Shown: positions 43,817 through 57,361 of the stretch, piece after piece
Layout of the letters: each line of letters starts with the position of its first letter
Numbering within the stretch: the stretch's first letter is position 1
Origin: Telopea speciosissima
Lineage: Eukaryota > Streptophyta > Magnoliopsida > Proteales > Proteaceae
Direction: 5' to 3'
Assembly (NCBI RefSeq): GCF_018873765.1
Contig: NC_057926.1
Location: 34,332,946-34,396,945, forward strand
Length of the DNA: 64,000 nucleotides
The notes under the pieces: model-generated
Database searches by the model: none
Told to the model about the DNA's origin: nothing
What the model saw: the letters and a program-made list of their open reading frames with translations, nothing else
Translations under genes and position numbers: made by a program

Positions 43817-45281
43817 TAGGGGTGTCAAAAAAGCTCGGCCGGCCCGAACCCGCTTTGAGCCCGGCTCCAACCTGATCCTGATTTTTCAGCCCGAAGGGCG
43901 GGATTGGGTTTAGCAATAATCTGGCCCTAGCAGAGTCGGGTCGAGCTCGGGTTCAGGCCTCGGGCTGAGCCCGGCCCGGCCCTATGCTAATATTATATTA
44001 TAAGTATTAAAAAGCAAAAGACAAACCCTAAATTTTATATATAGATATTATTATATTAATATAATTAATTAAAAAGCAAAAGTAAAACCCTAAATGACTA
44101 AATTTTAAATAACCCTTTTCATCCTAATCGCTAAGGGAAGGGAGTAACTGAGTAAGGAGGTAAGGGCGCCGCTGGAGGGTGGAGGCTGAAGGCCTGAAGT
44201 TCGGTTTGTCGTGAAGCATTGAAGCAGGAGAGTGGAAGCTGAAGTTCACAAAATCTGTATTATTTTCTCCTATTCTTCTTAGTTCTCTTCTTCGCTTGAG
44301 CGGTTGACCATATCATATTCTTTCTCTGATTTGAACTTTATAAATATAACGTAAGAGCCTCTCACGTTGGAATGGATTGAAGTTTTGAGTGTTGTTTAGC
44401 CTTGAGAATCTATGAGAGTCAGAATGGGTGAGATACCCTAGCCTGCGATAGGCTTCTTTCCCCCTTTTGCTGCCAGCCCTGGTTTATGATTAATTTCTGC
44501 TCTATAGCTTCAATTTCTACCGGTGTTGTTCTAATTTCAAGAGAGCATATTGTCCTTCACTTCCTGTTTTATTCCCAACTACAGGTAAGAGCTAATCAAA
44601 GTTTAATTTCAGTTTAAATCAACCTGTGGCATACTCTGTTTTCAGACCTGTTTCAACATTTATTGTCTAATCCATATAATCCTAACCCCTCCTCTGATTT
44701 GAGTTTGATACAAATCTGAGTTTTCTCTCTCGATTAGTATTTTTTAAATTACTCCTAAACTATCATTGCCCTCAACTAGTAGGTGGTTCCCCCCCCCCCC
44801 CCGACCTAACCCTCTCCTATTCCCAGCCAATAAATCTTACACTCTTCTATGGGGAAAGAGAGACACAATTACCCTGCTTGGTATTCATAGAAAAAATTGG
44901 AATTTTAGCATTTAAAACAAAGAAAAAAAATAAAGAAATTAAATAATTTAAGTCAAAATACAACCAACTTGAGATGATGGATAGAAGGATCAGATGAATG
45001 ATGTGGCTACAAGAAGACGCAGCCTAGAGTGCAAAAATAAAAGAAAAAGTTGTAACATGCCAGGGTCAATCAGGGCCAACCCGGCCCTGCCCGACCCAAT
45101 CAGGGTCGGGTCAGGTTAGGGGAAACCCTGGCAGGGTCGGGTCGGGTCGAGTCGAGGGTATCTTAGGCCCTGGCAGGGTTGGGTTGGGTTTGGGTTTAGG
45201 TTAAGGCCCTTAGGGTTGGGTTAGGGTTTAGGCAGGGTTTAGGCCAGGCCCGGCCCAGCCTGGCCCATTGACACCCCAGAT
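43817..45281. mobile_element. hAT-like non-autonomous element, 1.46 kb, in LINE-C
   Basis: Left tip TAGGGGTGTCAA, right tip TTGACACCCCA. The arms near each end are rich in GGCCCGGCCC-type words, as in the element at 18033-19104. No transposase. It interrupts the LINE-C frame cleanly. I could not find a convincing 8-bp duplication. Confidence 0.6.
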
Positions 45282-47241
45282 GTGGATGGTTTTCCCCCAT
45301 TGTTCTTCCAAACTTTTTAGGAAATAATATCCTTGGACCTCTATTCTTTTGTGTCGGCTTTTTTCTCTACAAGTACTCTCCCTCAAGGCTCAAATGATAC
45401 ACTAATATGTCTTATTCCTAACAAAGGAGAACCTAAAGCTGTAGAAGGCTTCCGGCCTATCAGTCTCTGTGGAGTGGCTATTAAGGTCATAACAAAGATC
45501 CTTGCACCTAGACTGCAGTCCTGCCTACCCGAGGTCATATCTCCAACCCAGTCGGCCTTCATCCCGGGATGGCTCATATCCGACAACATATACATAGCAC
45601 ACGAAGCATTTCATTATATCAAAAAGAGGAAGAAGAGAGAAATTCTTAGTGGCGGCTAAGTTGGATATGAAACGAGCGTATGATAGATTGGAATGGCAAC
45701 TCATTGATCGCCTTCTTGTTCGTATGGGCTTCTGCAACAAGTTTGTTACTATGGAAATGACATGTATCACATCTGTTAAGTACTCTATTCTCATTAATGG
45801 TGCGAACAGATGTGTGATTACCCCAAATAGAGGCATCAGGCACCCTTGTCCTCGACACTGTTTATTCTATGCTCTCATGGCCTTAATAGCACTATTGACA
45901 AGGCAGAATCTGAAGGCGAAGTGAAAGGAATTAAGATTCGAAATAGGTCCCCTTCCCTTTCCCATCTCTTATTCGTTGATGACTGTGTGTTGTTTTCTAA
46001 AGTGAAGCTCCAGGCTATGTACAAACTTTTCAGTTTGTATGGACACCTTCTGTAGAGCAAGTGGGCAAGCCATCAACTCCAAGAAATCTAGTCTCTGCTT
46101 TAGCTCCAACATGCCACCAAGGATAAAGAGATTGTTCTCAAGAATCTTTAAGATCCCATACGGCAACGGGCCTTTTAAGTACCTAGGACTTCCGACAGAC
46201 TTTGGCATCTCTAAAGTTGATCTCTTTCATAGCATAAGTGATAACATGTCCAGAAAAATGCAAGGATGGTCACAACAGTTCTTTCTCAATCTGGCCAAGA
46301 AGTTCTCCTCAAAGTTGTTGATCTCCCTTTCATGAATTTTGCAGCCTGTCTTTTCAGTATTCCTCAAGCTATTAATAACAAGGTGAAGTCTACAGCTACT
46401 CACTTCTTTTGGAGAGGAAAGGCAAGGCATAACAAGATCCACTGGCTCTCATGGAACTGTATATCTCAATCTAAGGACAAGGGGAGCATTGGACTCAGAG
46501 ATCCCACTCTACATAACAAAGCTTTATTATCCAAGGTGGCTTGGAGGCTGTTTGTGGTACCAGATGTACCAGATTCAGTGTGGGATGTGCTTATGAAGTC
46601 TATTTATTTTTCAAAAGTAGACTTCTTGGAGGCTAAGGTCGGAAGTAACCCTTCCTGGGCTTGGAGGAGCATCATTCAAGGAAGGGAGGTTCTCAAAGCT
46701 AGTCTAATTTGGAGAATCAGCGATGGCTCAAAGATGAATATTTGGAAGGATAACTACGTCCCTACGCTTCTAGGTTTCAAGATAGGCATGTAAGGAGGAG
46801 TGCCTTGTTACTGTTGTGGCAGACCTCATTGATCAAGAATCAAGGACTTAGAAGAATGATATGATCAACAAGTGGTTTAACTTGGTGGAGAGGATAGCAA
46901 TCAAATAAATACATCTCAGCCTATTTCCTAAGGAGGATTACCAAGTGTGGGCTGCTTCTAAGGATGGCGAATTTTCTGCCAAGTCATCCTACCACCTCCA
47001 ATGTAACTTGGTTGCTCTCAAGTCTAGTAAAAGACCCTCCACCTCTCGGCAAAGCAAATGGGACCTGACACCTACAGCAGTGTGGAAGGAGATTTGGCGC
47101 TGTCATTCTCTCCCAAAAATTCAATCCTTCATGTGGAGAGCCTGCTTGGGTGGCCTTGCTTCAGGGGATGGCCTCTACCAAAGAGGGTTCCCTATTGACC
47201 CTCAATGCCTCCACTGTGGGGATGGTCTTGAGTCCACTAAC
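45282..47241 (+). pseudogene. LINE-C, reverse transcriptase and zf-RVT region
   Basis: Motifs in order: GFRPISLCGVAIKVITKILA, SAFIPGWLISDN, AKLDMKRAYDRLEW, a damaged RQGCP block at about 45835, SHLLFVDDCVLF with the catalytic FVDD (about 45965-45995), PFKYLGLPTD, then GLRDPTLHNKALLSKVAWR and KIQSFMWRACLGG, ending CLHCGDGLESTN. Several stops and shifts. Copia-C begins at 47242, and the zf-RVT domain finishes after it at 56217. Confidence 0.78.
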
Positions 47242-48911
47242 TGTTGGCTAAACAACAGTCCAGGGATCAAACCATGGTTCCCTAGGGAGACCAAGATATT
47301 TATCTTTAGGGTTTTGCACGCCCTGGGTTAGCCCATGGTGTCCCATGGGTGCCCCATTTTAATTTTAGGATTTTCCATGGTCGCCCATGGGAACCCTGGT
47401 GCATCCCTATTAGGGTTTCTCCTTTCCTATTGCATTCCATAAAATTAATTATCACAATAGGGACGGAGAAACTCGTCTCTAGTCCATCACATGGCAAGAG
47501 GGATCCATCCCATACTCGAATGCGCAGCGGAAAATAATCGATTCGAGTTTCTTTCGCATCCCATAAATATTAATAATCAATGAACGAAGGAATTAATAAA
47601 GAAGCTGCTAACCTGGTGAGCCTCAAGTGTTGCTCCTCCAATAGACAGTGGTTCTTCCTCCAATGAGCGCTCCAAGCAAACGGTCCGAACCTCCAATGGT
47701 GCTACCAAGGTTCTACACGCCAATCCCGAGATGCCCTCAAACTCCTCGGCCACAGATCTAGGGTTTCACAAACCCTAACTCTCAAACACAGGTGAGAGAA
47801 GCAAGCAAGAAGAAGAGAGTTCACAAGAGGGAGAGAGAAACCAAAAAATGTAGGAGAGAGAGTGTCTGCTCCAAAAACGTGGAGAGCTTCTCTTCTGCGT
47901 ATTTTTGGTCCCCTATTTATAATAATAGGGTTTAATTAAATCCTAGATAGATTTAATAGAGCCTAGTGAGAGTCGATCTCTCTCTCTCGTTGGTAGTTCT
48001 GTTTAAACTCAAAGTGCTACGGGTGAAGAAGCGAGAATCTAATAGGGAAAGTATTAATTAGATTCTTTATTTAATTATTAATGGATAATTACAATTAGCA
48101 CCAAATCCATTAATTAAATAAAGAGCCAATTAAATTAGCAAATTCCAAATAACTCCTATATGATAACAATTTATCATATACAACCCCCACTAATCAACAC
48201 CATCATTATGGAATCTAGGGCATGTACACAATTGAAACCCCAATCCATAGTATGTCCATATAAACGTCTATGCATCCCACTAATCGATAAAACACTTTAT
48301 TTGAAATAACTATAAATAATGTATCATTTTATGTAAATAAATTTTGCAAAATCATTTCAAACGATCCGATTCGATCCGACCATGCCTGAGCAGTCTCTAT
48401 CTTGGTGTTCCCCAATCGGGCGTGGTGACCGTGTTGGATAACTCCTTCACTCACAAAGTGTTCACGCATTCCCAGAACACCGGCTTTGACTCGCTTGAGT
48501 CTCAGTCATTGATGAACCAAAGAATGCGATCACACTTTGCAGTGATAGGGTTCCCTCAGGTACAGGATGTCGGTGACACATGTCTATCCCTTCCTACATC
48601 TGGCAGTAATACATGAGGGAATCGACAAAGTAGATTCTTCGCCAATGTACACATCAAACATGTGAGCACTCGCATTCGTACCCTGACATCACATGTCTAG
48701 GCATACCCAATGCAACGACCATATGATAAGGGTGCCCAGCCCAAACCCTAGTCGTGACTACCATTTTAAGTATAACTTACGGACACATAATGCTCAAAAA
48801 GTTTATATCGCATGTGACAATATTAAACTAAAATGTATAAATGTTCAATACAAAGGTGAACCTGGTTGAACCGGACCGAACCGGGTTTGATGGACACACA
48901 CTTGTCCAACA
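47242..48911 (-). repeat. Copia-C 3' LTR
   Basis: 1670 bp direct repeat of 54503-56216, colinear with small indels. Confidence 0.88.
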
Positions 48912-50365
48912 ATCTCCCACTTGTACATCAAAGCCAATTCCCCATACATTTTAAACCCATGCCCTCCATGTGTTTCTCAAACACTCCTGGTGACAAACCC
49001 TTTGTCATGGCATCAGACACATTTTCAGTTGTGTCCATTTTGGAGATACTCACGTCACCCTGCTGGATAATCTCTCTGATGAGGTGATACTTCCGCTGCA
49101 CGTGCTTGTTCCTCTAATGAGCCCTAGGCTCCTTAGCTTGTGCAATGACCCCTCTGTTGTCACATAACAGGGGAATAGAGCCCTTGACAAGATCAGGGAC
49201 TACCTCCAGAAATATTAGGAACTTCCTAACCCAAACACCTTATTAGCCGCATCACATGATGCAAGGTGTTCATAAAAATAGGGATCGGCTATAGATTTCT
49301 ATTTTGTACTCCTCTATACAATGGCACCTCCACTCATTAAACTCGTAATGACTCACAATACCTACTGCATAGCAGACGTTCGGCCTCGTGCGCAATATAG
49401 CGTACATTAGACCTCCTACTGCTGAGGCATAGGGAATCCTCTTCATCTCTTCAATGTCCGTCTGAGACTGAGGACATCATGATCTGGAAAGATTGACTCC
49501 ATGTCTGAAGGGAACACTTCCCTTCTTGGAGTTCTCCATACTAAATCTGGCCAGGACTTTGTCTATATAGGTAGCCTGTGACAAGCCTAGCATCCTTTTC
49601 TGGCGATCTCTTACGAGTTTGATCCCAAGGATATAGCTAGCTTCACTAAGGTCTTTCATCGAAAACGTTATGGATAACCACTGTTTTACTGATGAAAGGA
49701 ATCCTACATCATTACCAATCAGCAATATGTCATCTACGTATAAAACAAGAAAACATACTGCCCTCCCACTGATCTTATTGTAAACGCATGGTTCATCTAT
49801 GTTTTGATCAAAACCAAATGATTTGATTGATTGATCAAACCTGATGTTCCAGCTCCTGGAAGCCTGCTTCAGCCCATAAACGGACCTCTGTAATTTGCAC
49901 ACCTTTCTTTCTTCCTCCAAGGAAGAGAACCCCTCTGGCTGTTCCATGTAGATTTCCTCTTGAAGGAACCCATTTAGAAATGCGATGCACATCCATCTAC
50001 CGATCTCATAATCAAAGTGTCTTGCGATAGCCAATAAAATCTGATGGATTTCATCATCGCTCTTGGTGAAAAGGTTTCTCATAGTCTATACCCTCTTTCT
50101 GGGTATAACCTTTTGCCACCAGTCTCGCTTTGAATCTCTCGACCTTTCCATCTGCGCCCTTCTTCCTCTTGAAGATCCATTTACATCCAATCGGCTTGAC
50201 GCCAAGTGGTGGATCGACTAGAGTCCAGACCTTGTTGGAATGCATCGAATCGATTTCAGAGCGCATTGCTTCCAGCCACCTAGTGGCATCAACATCCTTT
50301 AGAGCCTCAGAGTATGTCATCGGATCATCATCCGATTCAACCGATACCATGTGGAACTCTTCCAC
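48912..50365 (-). pseudogene. Copia-C reverse transcriptase and RNase H
   Basis: Read from 50365 down: WIFKRKKGADGKVERFKAR and LVAKGYTQKEGIDYE, then a shift near 50075, FLNGFLQEEIYMEQPEGF, VYGLKQASRSW and the catalytic YVDDILLIGND (about 49725-49757). Below 49477 a worn copia RNase H follows, ending in a segment like GLKMYGELALMYK, directly beside the purine tract. Confidence 0.8.
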
Positions 50366-50753
50366 TGTTTCCTCTTCGGTTAGAAGAGTTAGCCTGGTGG
50401 GTGGTCTAACAGTCCTCCCAGCTGCGTCAGGTTCCTCGGTGTTGGTATTTCAGCGGATATGTCAGTTGGTCTCACTTACGGAAGTGACGTTTCGAGCCAT
50501 CGATAGCTCTTTTATGACTCTGGTTCGGACCTCGGGTCATCATTTCTTCCTCCAAAAATGTGACATGTTTACTTACAATGACCTTTTGGTCAGCGGGTCA
50601 TAGAAATAATAGCCTATCGTGCCTTTGGGGTAGCCTAAGAAATAGCATCTCGAAGTCCTGGATTCTAACTTGTCTGTTTGTTGCTTTCGCACATGTGCTA
50701 TGCAACCCCATACCCTAAGGTGTTGAATACTGGGCTTTCGCCCTTTCCACAAC

Positions 50754-51266
50754 TCAAAGGGTGTCTTGGCTCTGAGACTTAGATGGAACCCTATTCAAGA
50801 TATATATCGCCGTCTCTAAAGCGTACCCCGAGAAAGAAAGAGGCAGCTCACTATAAGTGAGCATCGTCCTGACCATATCCAATAGGGTCCGATTGCGTCG
50901 TTCGGATACACCATTTTTTTGTGGTGTGCCTGGATTAGTTAGTTGACTAACTATCCCTTCGGATATGAGATGTTCTTTAAACTCATCCGATAGATACTCC
51001 CCTCCACGATCTGATCGTAAGGACTTAACGCATTTATCGAGCTGTCTTTCGACCTCGGCTTGGAATTCTTTGAATTTATCAAAGGCTTCCCATTTCCTAC
51101 GCATCAAGTATATGTAACCATATCTAGAGTAATCATCGGTGAACATGATAAAGTACTCATACCCATATCTTGCTTGTATGTTTATGGGTCCACACACGTC
51201 AGTGTGTATCAACTCCAACAGATCTGTGGCTCTAGCACCTTTATTGCTAAAGAATTTCTTGGTCAT
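50754..51266 (-). pseudogene. Copia-C integrase core
   Basis: Catalytic core: LIHTDVCGPI (first Asp), FTDDYSRYGYIY, LRSDRGGEYLS (second Asp) and NGVSERRNRTLLDM (Glu), giving the DDE triad. An amber TAG at 51267-51269 separates it from the HHCC zinc finger in the protease frame; CAG-to-TAG would explain it. Confidence 0.82.
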
Positions 51267-51272
51267 TTTACC

Positions 51273-51878
51273 CTAAAGGCATGACTCACAGGTGGAGAAT
51301 GGTTCCACCCTCAGACTCTCTAAGGACCCATCCCTCACCAATCTACTGATTCGGTCCACATTAATGTGACCCAATCTTAGATGCCACAGATATATTGAGT
51401 TCACTGGAGCTGCTTTCCGTTTCAAATCAACATTTGAAACAACATTCGTTCTAATAGGGCAATCTAGAAAATACAAACCACTTTGCATATATCCGGATGC
51501 CACAAAGGAATTATTAAAACGAATAATCAATTTAGAATTAAAGGAAAAACTATATCCGTCCAAAACAAGTTTTGAAGCTGAAATTATCTTCCTCTTGAAA
51601 GAAGGTACATAATAGCAATCCTTTAAAACTAAACTAGCAGAACTAAAATTTAAAATAAAAGTTCCCACAGCCAACGCCATGGTCTCAGCTCCAGTGCCCA
51701 TCCGAAGACGCACTTCATTTCTTTCCAGGTTCCTTGTCTCCTTGAACCCCTGCAAATCATTGCAAATGTGAACAGTGGATCCACTATCCACCAACCAAGA
51801 ATTGGTTGGTTCAAAAGACAAATTAGACTCATAAAGAACGTGAACATCACATGTACCTTCTTTAGACCTCTGTTTCAT
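51273..51878 (-). pseudogene. Copia-C protease and integrase zinc finger
   Basis: NSWLVDSGSTVHICND contains the DSG site of the aspartic protease (about residue 31). The C-terminal part LWHLRLGHINVDRISRLV and CESCL is the HHCC zinc finger of integrase. The frame is open for 201 codons. Confidence 0.82.
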
Positions 51879-52677
51879 CCGGCTTCTTGTCTTTCAAAGT
51901 TGTCAGGTAAGCACGACGTTTCTTTTCAGTGACCCTCCTTCTTACAATAGAAGCACTTGCCTTTGCCTTTATTGCCGGACTTCCCACCCTTGGCTTTCGG
52001 GTCTTGCCCTTACTTCCCTTTTTCTTCTTCTTCCCATTTGAAGAAGGCTTTACCTCGATTGCATTGACCTCGGCCTTGTCCTTTTTCAAGGGCGCCAGCC
52101 TCTACCGGTGCATTAGCAAGCTTGGTGAGCTCCATCTCCTTCTCGGACATCTTATAGGACATCCTAAAAGGTGCGTAGGCAAAAGTGAGTGACGCTAAGA
52201 TCACATCAGTCTTGTATCGCAGGCTAAAATCAGTCCCCATGGATTCCAGTTTTTTCAAACAGATTGATCATTTTCATTACATGATCCATCACTGGAGTCC
52301 CCTGAGACATCTTGGAGTTATGGATTTGACTCACCGCATCAGAATATGCGTGTGTCAACTGCATGTTGAACAATTCAGCAAGCTTATCCATTTTACCCCC
52401 AACAGTGCGTATATCCTTGATTGAGTCTACAACTGATTTTTCCAACGATCTTAGGATATAGAGTGATGCCTTGGAATCCCTCATGAGGAACCCTTGCATC
52501 TCTTCATTTGCCTCAAAATCGTTCGGGTCGGGTTGAGGAGGAACTTGTTCATCTAGAAGCGTATGCGATCCTTGACGATCGGGAGCAACTTAATGCTCGG
52601 TATCAATCAACATAGTTTGTACCATTAAGTTTATATTCGCTAATGAGTGTTAACAGGTTGGAATTAACGGCAGCCAT
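51879..52677 (-). pseudogene. Copia-C gag, frame-shifted
   Basis: Starts at 52677 with MAAVNSN and a later KLNGTNYVD. Pieces in three frames follow: LEKSVVDSIKDIRTVGGKMD, FRMSYKMSEKEMELTKLAN, and a lysine-rich stretch. A CCHC knuckle CFYCKKEGH near 51940 has TGA where Trp is usual. Confidence 0.68.
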
Positions 52678-53064
52678 CGTATATTAATCTACACATGCAC
52701 AAGTAAATAACCACATGCTAATTAATGACCATTAAAAATAATAAATTGAGCACACACACATCAATGGTCTTTCATGATTTGGGTTTCCCTCATAACCCAA
52801 AAGATGAATTGGATACCTACAACCCTTGCATGCATAACTTACCCTGTCGGGAGTCATTATACACACCATGGTAGTGTGGACTAAGCTGTCCGCCTCATGG
52901 GCTTCCAATATTTTCAGCCACCTGGGTGTCATGTCCAGATCCTGTCGGCTGACATACACCCAAGTCATGTACTTACCTATCGCATTAGTTAGAATCATGG
53001 AATCATGAAAGATGGCCCACTGTCGCAGTGCCCTCTCACTATCCATACCCTAACGTATCTAGAT

Positions 53065-53157
53065 GGAGGTAAATATAGATAAATGCGTGACAGAGGTCCT
53101 GGCAATGTCCTGTCGGCTTATGCGGGGTCATGTCACACATTTTCTATATTTATCTCC
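53065..53157. repeat. Imperfect 28-bp inverted repeat in the Copia-C leader
   Basis: GGAGGTAAATATAGATAAAT pairs, with a few mismatches, with the complement of TTTCTATATTTATCTCC about 45 bases on. It lies between the primer site and gag, and might be a packaging-type RNA hairpin or a small MITE. Confidence 0.5.
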
Positions 53158-54486
53158 AATAGGAGGCCATGGACATGTCTACCGATTAAGACTAGTCCAT
53201 ATCATACATGTATTGTGAATAAAGAGGGATTAATTAACTCTCACATACATGGATAGATTTAAACAACATAATTAATCAACATTAATTAAAAGTGATTATG
53301 GGATGGCGGCATTTTTATCAGAAGCAATTAAAGAACCCTCCCAATAAAAATAAAACTAATAACTTTGGGTGCATTTATCATGCCATGGATGCCACGCCTT
53401 GATCATCTCCTCCGCCAGATCACATCTTCAAAGTAGGTGACTTGCATCTCCATAAGCTTTGAGCACCACATGTGGATCACCATCTACATGCCCTGAGAGT
53501 CCTAACTCCTCTAAAATTACAATGAAAACCTAGAAAAATTCTATACACTTTCCTTTTCCATAATAATAAAGAAACCCCGCATAGAGAAACCAACCCACCA
53601 TTTGGGTTGCCCATGGGGTGGAGTACATTTGTTTATAAAAAAGAAAGGAAGAGAGAGAGAAAGAGAGAGAAGCATCACATCCACCCATAACCCCATGTAT
53701 CACATACATAAACAATCCATCTATTTATTAGAATGCCATTCTCATAATCACATCATAATATAATTTCATGCATGGGCATTAAAGCAAGTGAACCAAAAAT
53801 TAAAACATGAATTCCTTCAATTATTGAACCACCACATCGCATGTGATATCATGTATCCAAGCACATAAAATTAAAATCGCATTTTAATTGCAAGTGGGTA
53901 AAGAGGGAATCTCTTCACCCATCATCATCCTCCAAAAACAAAACAAAATAATAAAAATCTGTTTTGAAAAATCTATTTTTTTTTTTTTTTTTTGTTAAAT
54001 TGGAGGGAAAACAAAGGGGGTGCATGCAGCCCACTTGCGCAGGCTGCGGGCACTCCCTGCACAGCCCATAGGCACAGGGCCCACTTACAGCGCACTCTAC
54101 GGCCCGCAGCCCGCAGGTAAAGGTTGCCATGCGCAGCCCACAAGGGGATGCGCACAAGGGTAGGTTCATGGGAAAGGGCGTGCACAGAGGCTTGGCAGGG
54201 TGCGCTCCCCCCCCCCCAACATATAGAACATGATTAAAAAATTTTAAAATAAAAATTAGTAATCACAACCTGATTGGATACATGCTTCAATAATTGGAAT
54301 AAACAAAACAAACCAAATCCATCATCACATGGGTAGGTTGTTACACTAACAACCTTGTAACTACCCATGTGCACATGGGAAGGTTGTTACAACAACCATA
54401 TCCTAACCACCCATGTGCCAACTTGCATCCCACTCATGATAATCATATTAGCCATTAATTATCTAATATTCATGGGTGGGAAAGGT
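53158..54486 (-). other. Copia-C 5' leader, non-coding
   Basis: AT-rich with a T18 run (about 53976-53993) and a GC-rich low-complexity patch (54020-54200, GCAGCCCA words). Short open frames in it are compositional. Confidence 0.5.
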
Positions 54487-54502
54487 GGCTCTGATACCAC
54501 AC

Positions 54503-56216
54503 TGTTGGCTAAACAACGGTCCAGGGATCAAACCATGGTTCCCTAGGGAGACTAAGATATTTATCTTTAGGGTTTTGCACGCCCTGGGTTAGCCCATGGT
54601 GTCCCATGGTGTCACATGGGTGCCCCATTTTAATTTTAGGGTTTCCCATGGTCGCCCATGGGAACCCTGGTGCATCCCTATTAGGGTTTCTCCTTTCCTA
54701 TTGCATTCCATAAAATTAATTATCACAATAGGGACGGAGAAACTCGTCTCTAGTCCATCACATGGCAAGAGGGATCCATCCCATACTCGAATGCGTAGCG
54801 GAAAATAATCGATTCGAGTTTCTTTCGCATCCCATAAATATTAATAATCAATGAACAAAATGAATTAATAAAGAACTGCTAACCTGGTGAGCCTCAAGTG
54901 TTGCTCCTCCAATAGACAGTGGTTCTTCCTCCAATGAGCGCTCCAAGCAAACAGATCTGAACCTCCAATGGTGCTACCAAGGTTCTACACGCCAATCCCA
55001 GATGCCCTCAAACTCCTCAAGACAGATCTAGGGTTTCACAAACCCTAACTCTCAAACACAGTGAGAGAAGTAAGAAGAAGAAGAGAGATCACAAGAGGGA
55101 GAGAGAGAAACCAAAAATGTAGGAGAGAGAGTGTCTGCTCCAAAAACGTGGAGAGCTTCTCTTCTGCGTATTTTTGGTCCCCTATTTATAATAATAGGGT
55201 TTAATTAAATCCTAGATAGATTTAATAGAGCCCTAGTGAGAGTCGACTCTCTCTCTCTCGATCGCGATTCTGTTTAAACTCAAAGTGCTACACGGTGAAG
55301 AAGCGAGAATCTAATAGGAAAGTATTAATTAGATTCTTTATTTAATTATTAATGGATAATTACAATTAGCACCAAATCCATTAATTAAATAAAGAGCCAA
55401 TTAAATTAGCAAATTCCAAATAACTCCCTATATGATAACAATTTATCATATACAACCCCCCCACTAATCAACACCATCATTATGGAATCTAGGGCATGTA
55501 CACATGTCTTGCCAAACCCCAATCCATAGTACATGTCCATATAAGAGCGTCCTGCATCCGATCGGGTCCCGCAAAACTCGATAAAACACTTTATTTGAAA
55601 TAACTATAAATAATGTATCATTTTATGTAAAATAAATTTTGCAAAATCATTTCCAAAACGTCATGGATCCATTACGATCCGACCATGCCTGATGACAGTC
55701 TCTATCTTGGTGTTCCCCAATCGGGCGTGGTGACCGTGTTGGATAACTCCTTCACTCACAAGGTGTTCATGCATTCCCAGAACACCGGCTTTGACTCGCT
55801 TGAGTCTCGGTCATTGATGAACCAAAGAATGCGATCACACTTTGCAGTGACAGGGTTCCCTCAGGTACAGGATGTCGGTGACACATGTCTATCCCTTCCT
55901 ACATCTGGCAGTAATACATGAGGGAATCGACAAAGTAGATTCTTCGCCAATGCACACATCAAACATGTGAGCACTCGCATTCGTACCTTGACATCACATG
56001 TCTAGGCATACCCAATGCGACGACCATATGATAAGGGTGCCCAGCCCAAACCCTGGTCGTGACTACCATTTTAAGTATAACTTACGGACACATAATGCTC
56101 AAAAAGTTTATATCGCATGTGACAATATTAAACTAAAATGTATAAATGTTCAATACAAAGGTGAACCTGGTTGAACCGGACCGAACTGGGTTTGATGGAC
56201 ACACACTTGTCCAACA
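54503..56216 (-). repeat. Copia-C 5' LTR
   Basis: 1714 bp partner of 47242-48911, followed on the minus strand by the tRNA-Met primer site. Confidence 0.88.
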
Positions 56217-57049
56217 CATCCTATTACATTGTCAATTTGCGAAAGTAGTGTGGTACAGTAGTCTGTTCACATGTAGGGTGCCCCCTCATTCGGAACTTAC
56301 TTTCTCTAAATGGATGGAAGCTTGGAGTAGTTTAAACTCATTGGACAAGGAGCACAACCTAGAGGTTAAGAGCCTGATCTCCTTTATAGCTTGGACCCTC
56401 TGGAGACCAAGAAATGAGCTAATTTTTTTATAAGAAGAGATTGCCGAAGCTACTCGAGCTCATGAAGAATTTTGGGATTCCAAGTCTCTCGAGCAAAGCA
56501 AAATACAAAGCCCAGTCCAAAGTACTGCTATGCCTCAACAATGGGTTCCTCTTCAACACCCTCGTGTTAAACTGAACGTGGATGCATCCTGGAACAAGGA
56601 GAAGCACCAGTCTGGGATAGGTATGAGTATCAAAGATCATAGAGGAACTCCCCTTCTGGCGATATCTGAGAGACTCCATTTCCATTCGATCTTAGAAGGA
56701 AATGCCTTGGCCTTGCGGGCCGGATTGTTGGAGGCCATTGTAAACTGCAATGATTATATCGACGTAGAATCAGACTGCCAGGAGTTAGTGAGGTTCATCA
56801 CCACATCGGCAATGGCTCCTCTTGATGCCCAGCCTATTATTTCAGATATTGTATACCTCGTTTCTTTTTTCTTGGATTGTAAATTCTTCCATATCTCCAG
56901 GGAATCCAACAATATAGCAGATTCCTTAGCTCGGAGGTTCCTGTCGATATTGGGATCGACAGTTTGGCCTAGTTCCACTCCCTGGCTGTCAGAGCCCTAC
57001 ACCACATGTTCTCCCCGTTTTGAATAGAATGACTTCTTACCCAAAAAAA
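56217..57049 (+). pseudogene. LINE-C, last part with RNase H and poly(A)
   Basis: Completes the zf-RVT domain (HILLHCQFAKVVWYSSLF) and continues, after a stop, into RNase H: KLNVDASWNKEKHQSG, LEGNALALRAGLLEA, YIDVESDCQELV and SRESNNIADSLARR. The Asp/Glu site residues are visible, and 56530-57027 is open for 165 codons. The A9 run at 57041-57049 is the LINE tail. Confidence 0.78.
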
Positions 57050-57361
57050 AATGAAGATATAATTATATTTTATGATTCATCAGATTTGGCCATAAAGAGT
57101 GCCGCATATGGATAGAACTAGCCTGCGCTACAAACTTGCAGGTCCTAATTGGCTGCAAACTGTGAACAATAGAAATGATCAATTACATCACAAACTTTGC
57201 ACCACCAGTTTGTAAGTACACTAGAGCAGTTAGACACACGCAACATGTTGGTGGCTATTCATCATAAAAATAATCTTTTATCCATGTATGTGAAGATAAA
57301 TTAAAGGACTCTTTCAACTTCTTCCAGACTGTCTAATGTAGTGCTCCGGTCTCAATTATCT
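57050..57361. other. Intergenic, nothing recognised
   Basis: No gene features. The right edge (57345-57361) is the left target duplication of the SINE. Confidence 0.4.

Larger units (their letters stand above)
47242..56216 (-). mobile_element. Copia-C: complete-layout copia retrotransposon, minus strand
   Basis: LTRs at 54503-56216 (5') and 47242-48911 (3') run TGTTGG...CCAACA. On the minus strand the primer site TGGTATCAGAGCC is at 54487-54499, and a purine tract AAGTGGGAGAT lies next to the 3' LTR. Gag, protease, integrase, reverse transcriptase and RNase H follow in copia order. All frames are broken, so it is inactive. The flanking 5-mers CTAAC and CATCC do not match. Confidence 0.88.

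Noticed and set aside
53915-54185. Cys- and Ala-rich short frames on the minus strand
   Set aside because: A GC-rich low-complexity patch in the Copia-C leader; two frames are open at once.
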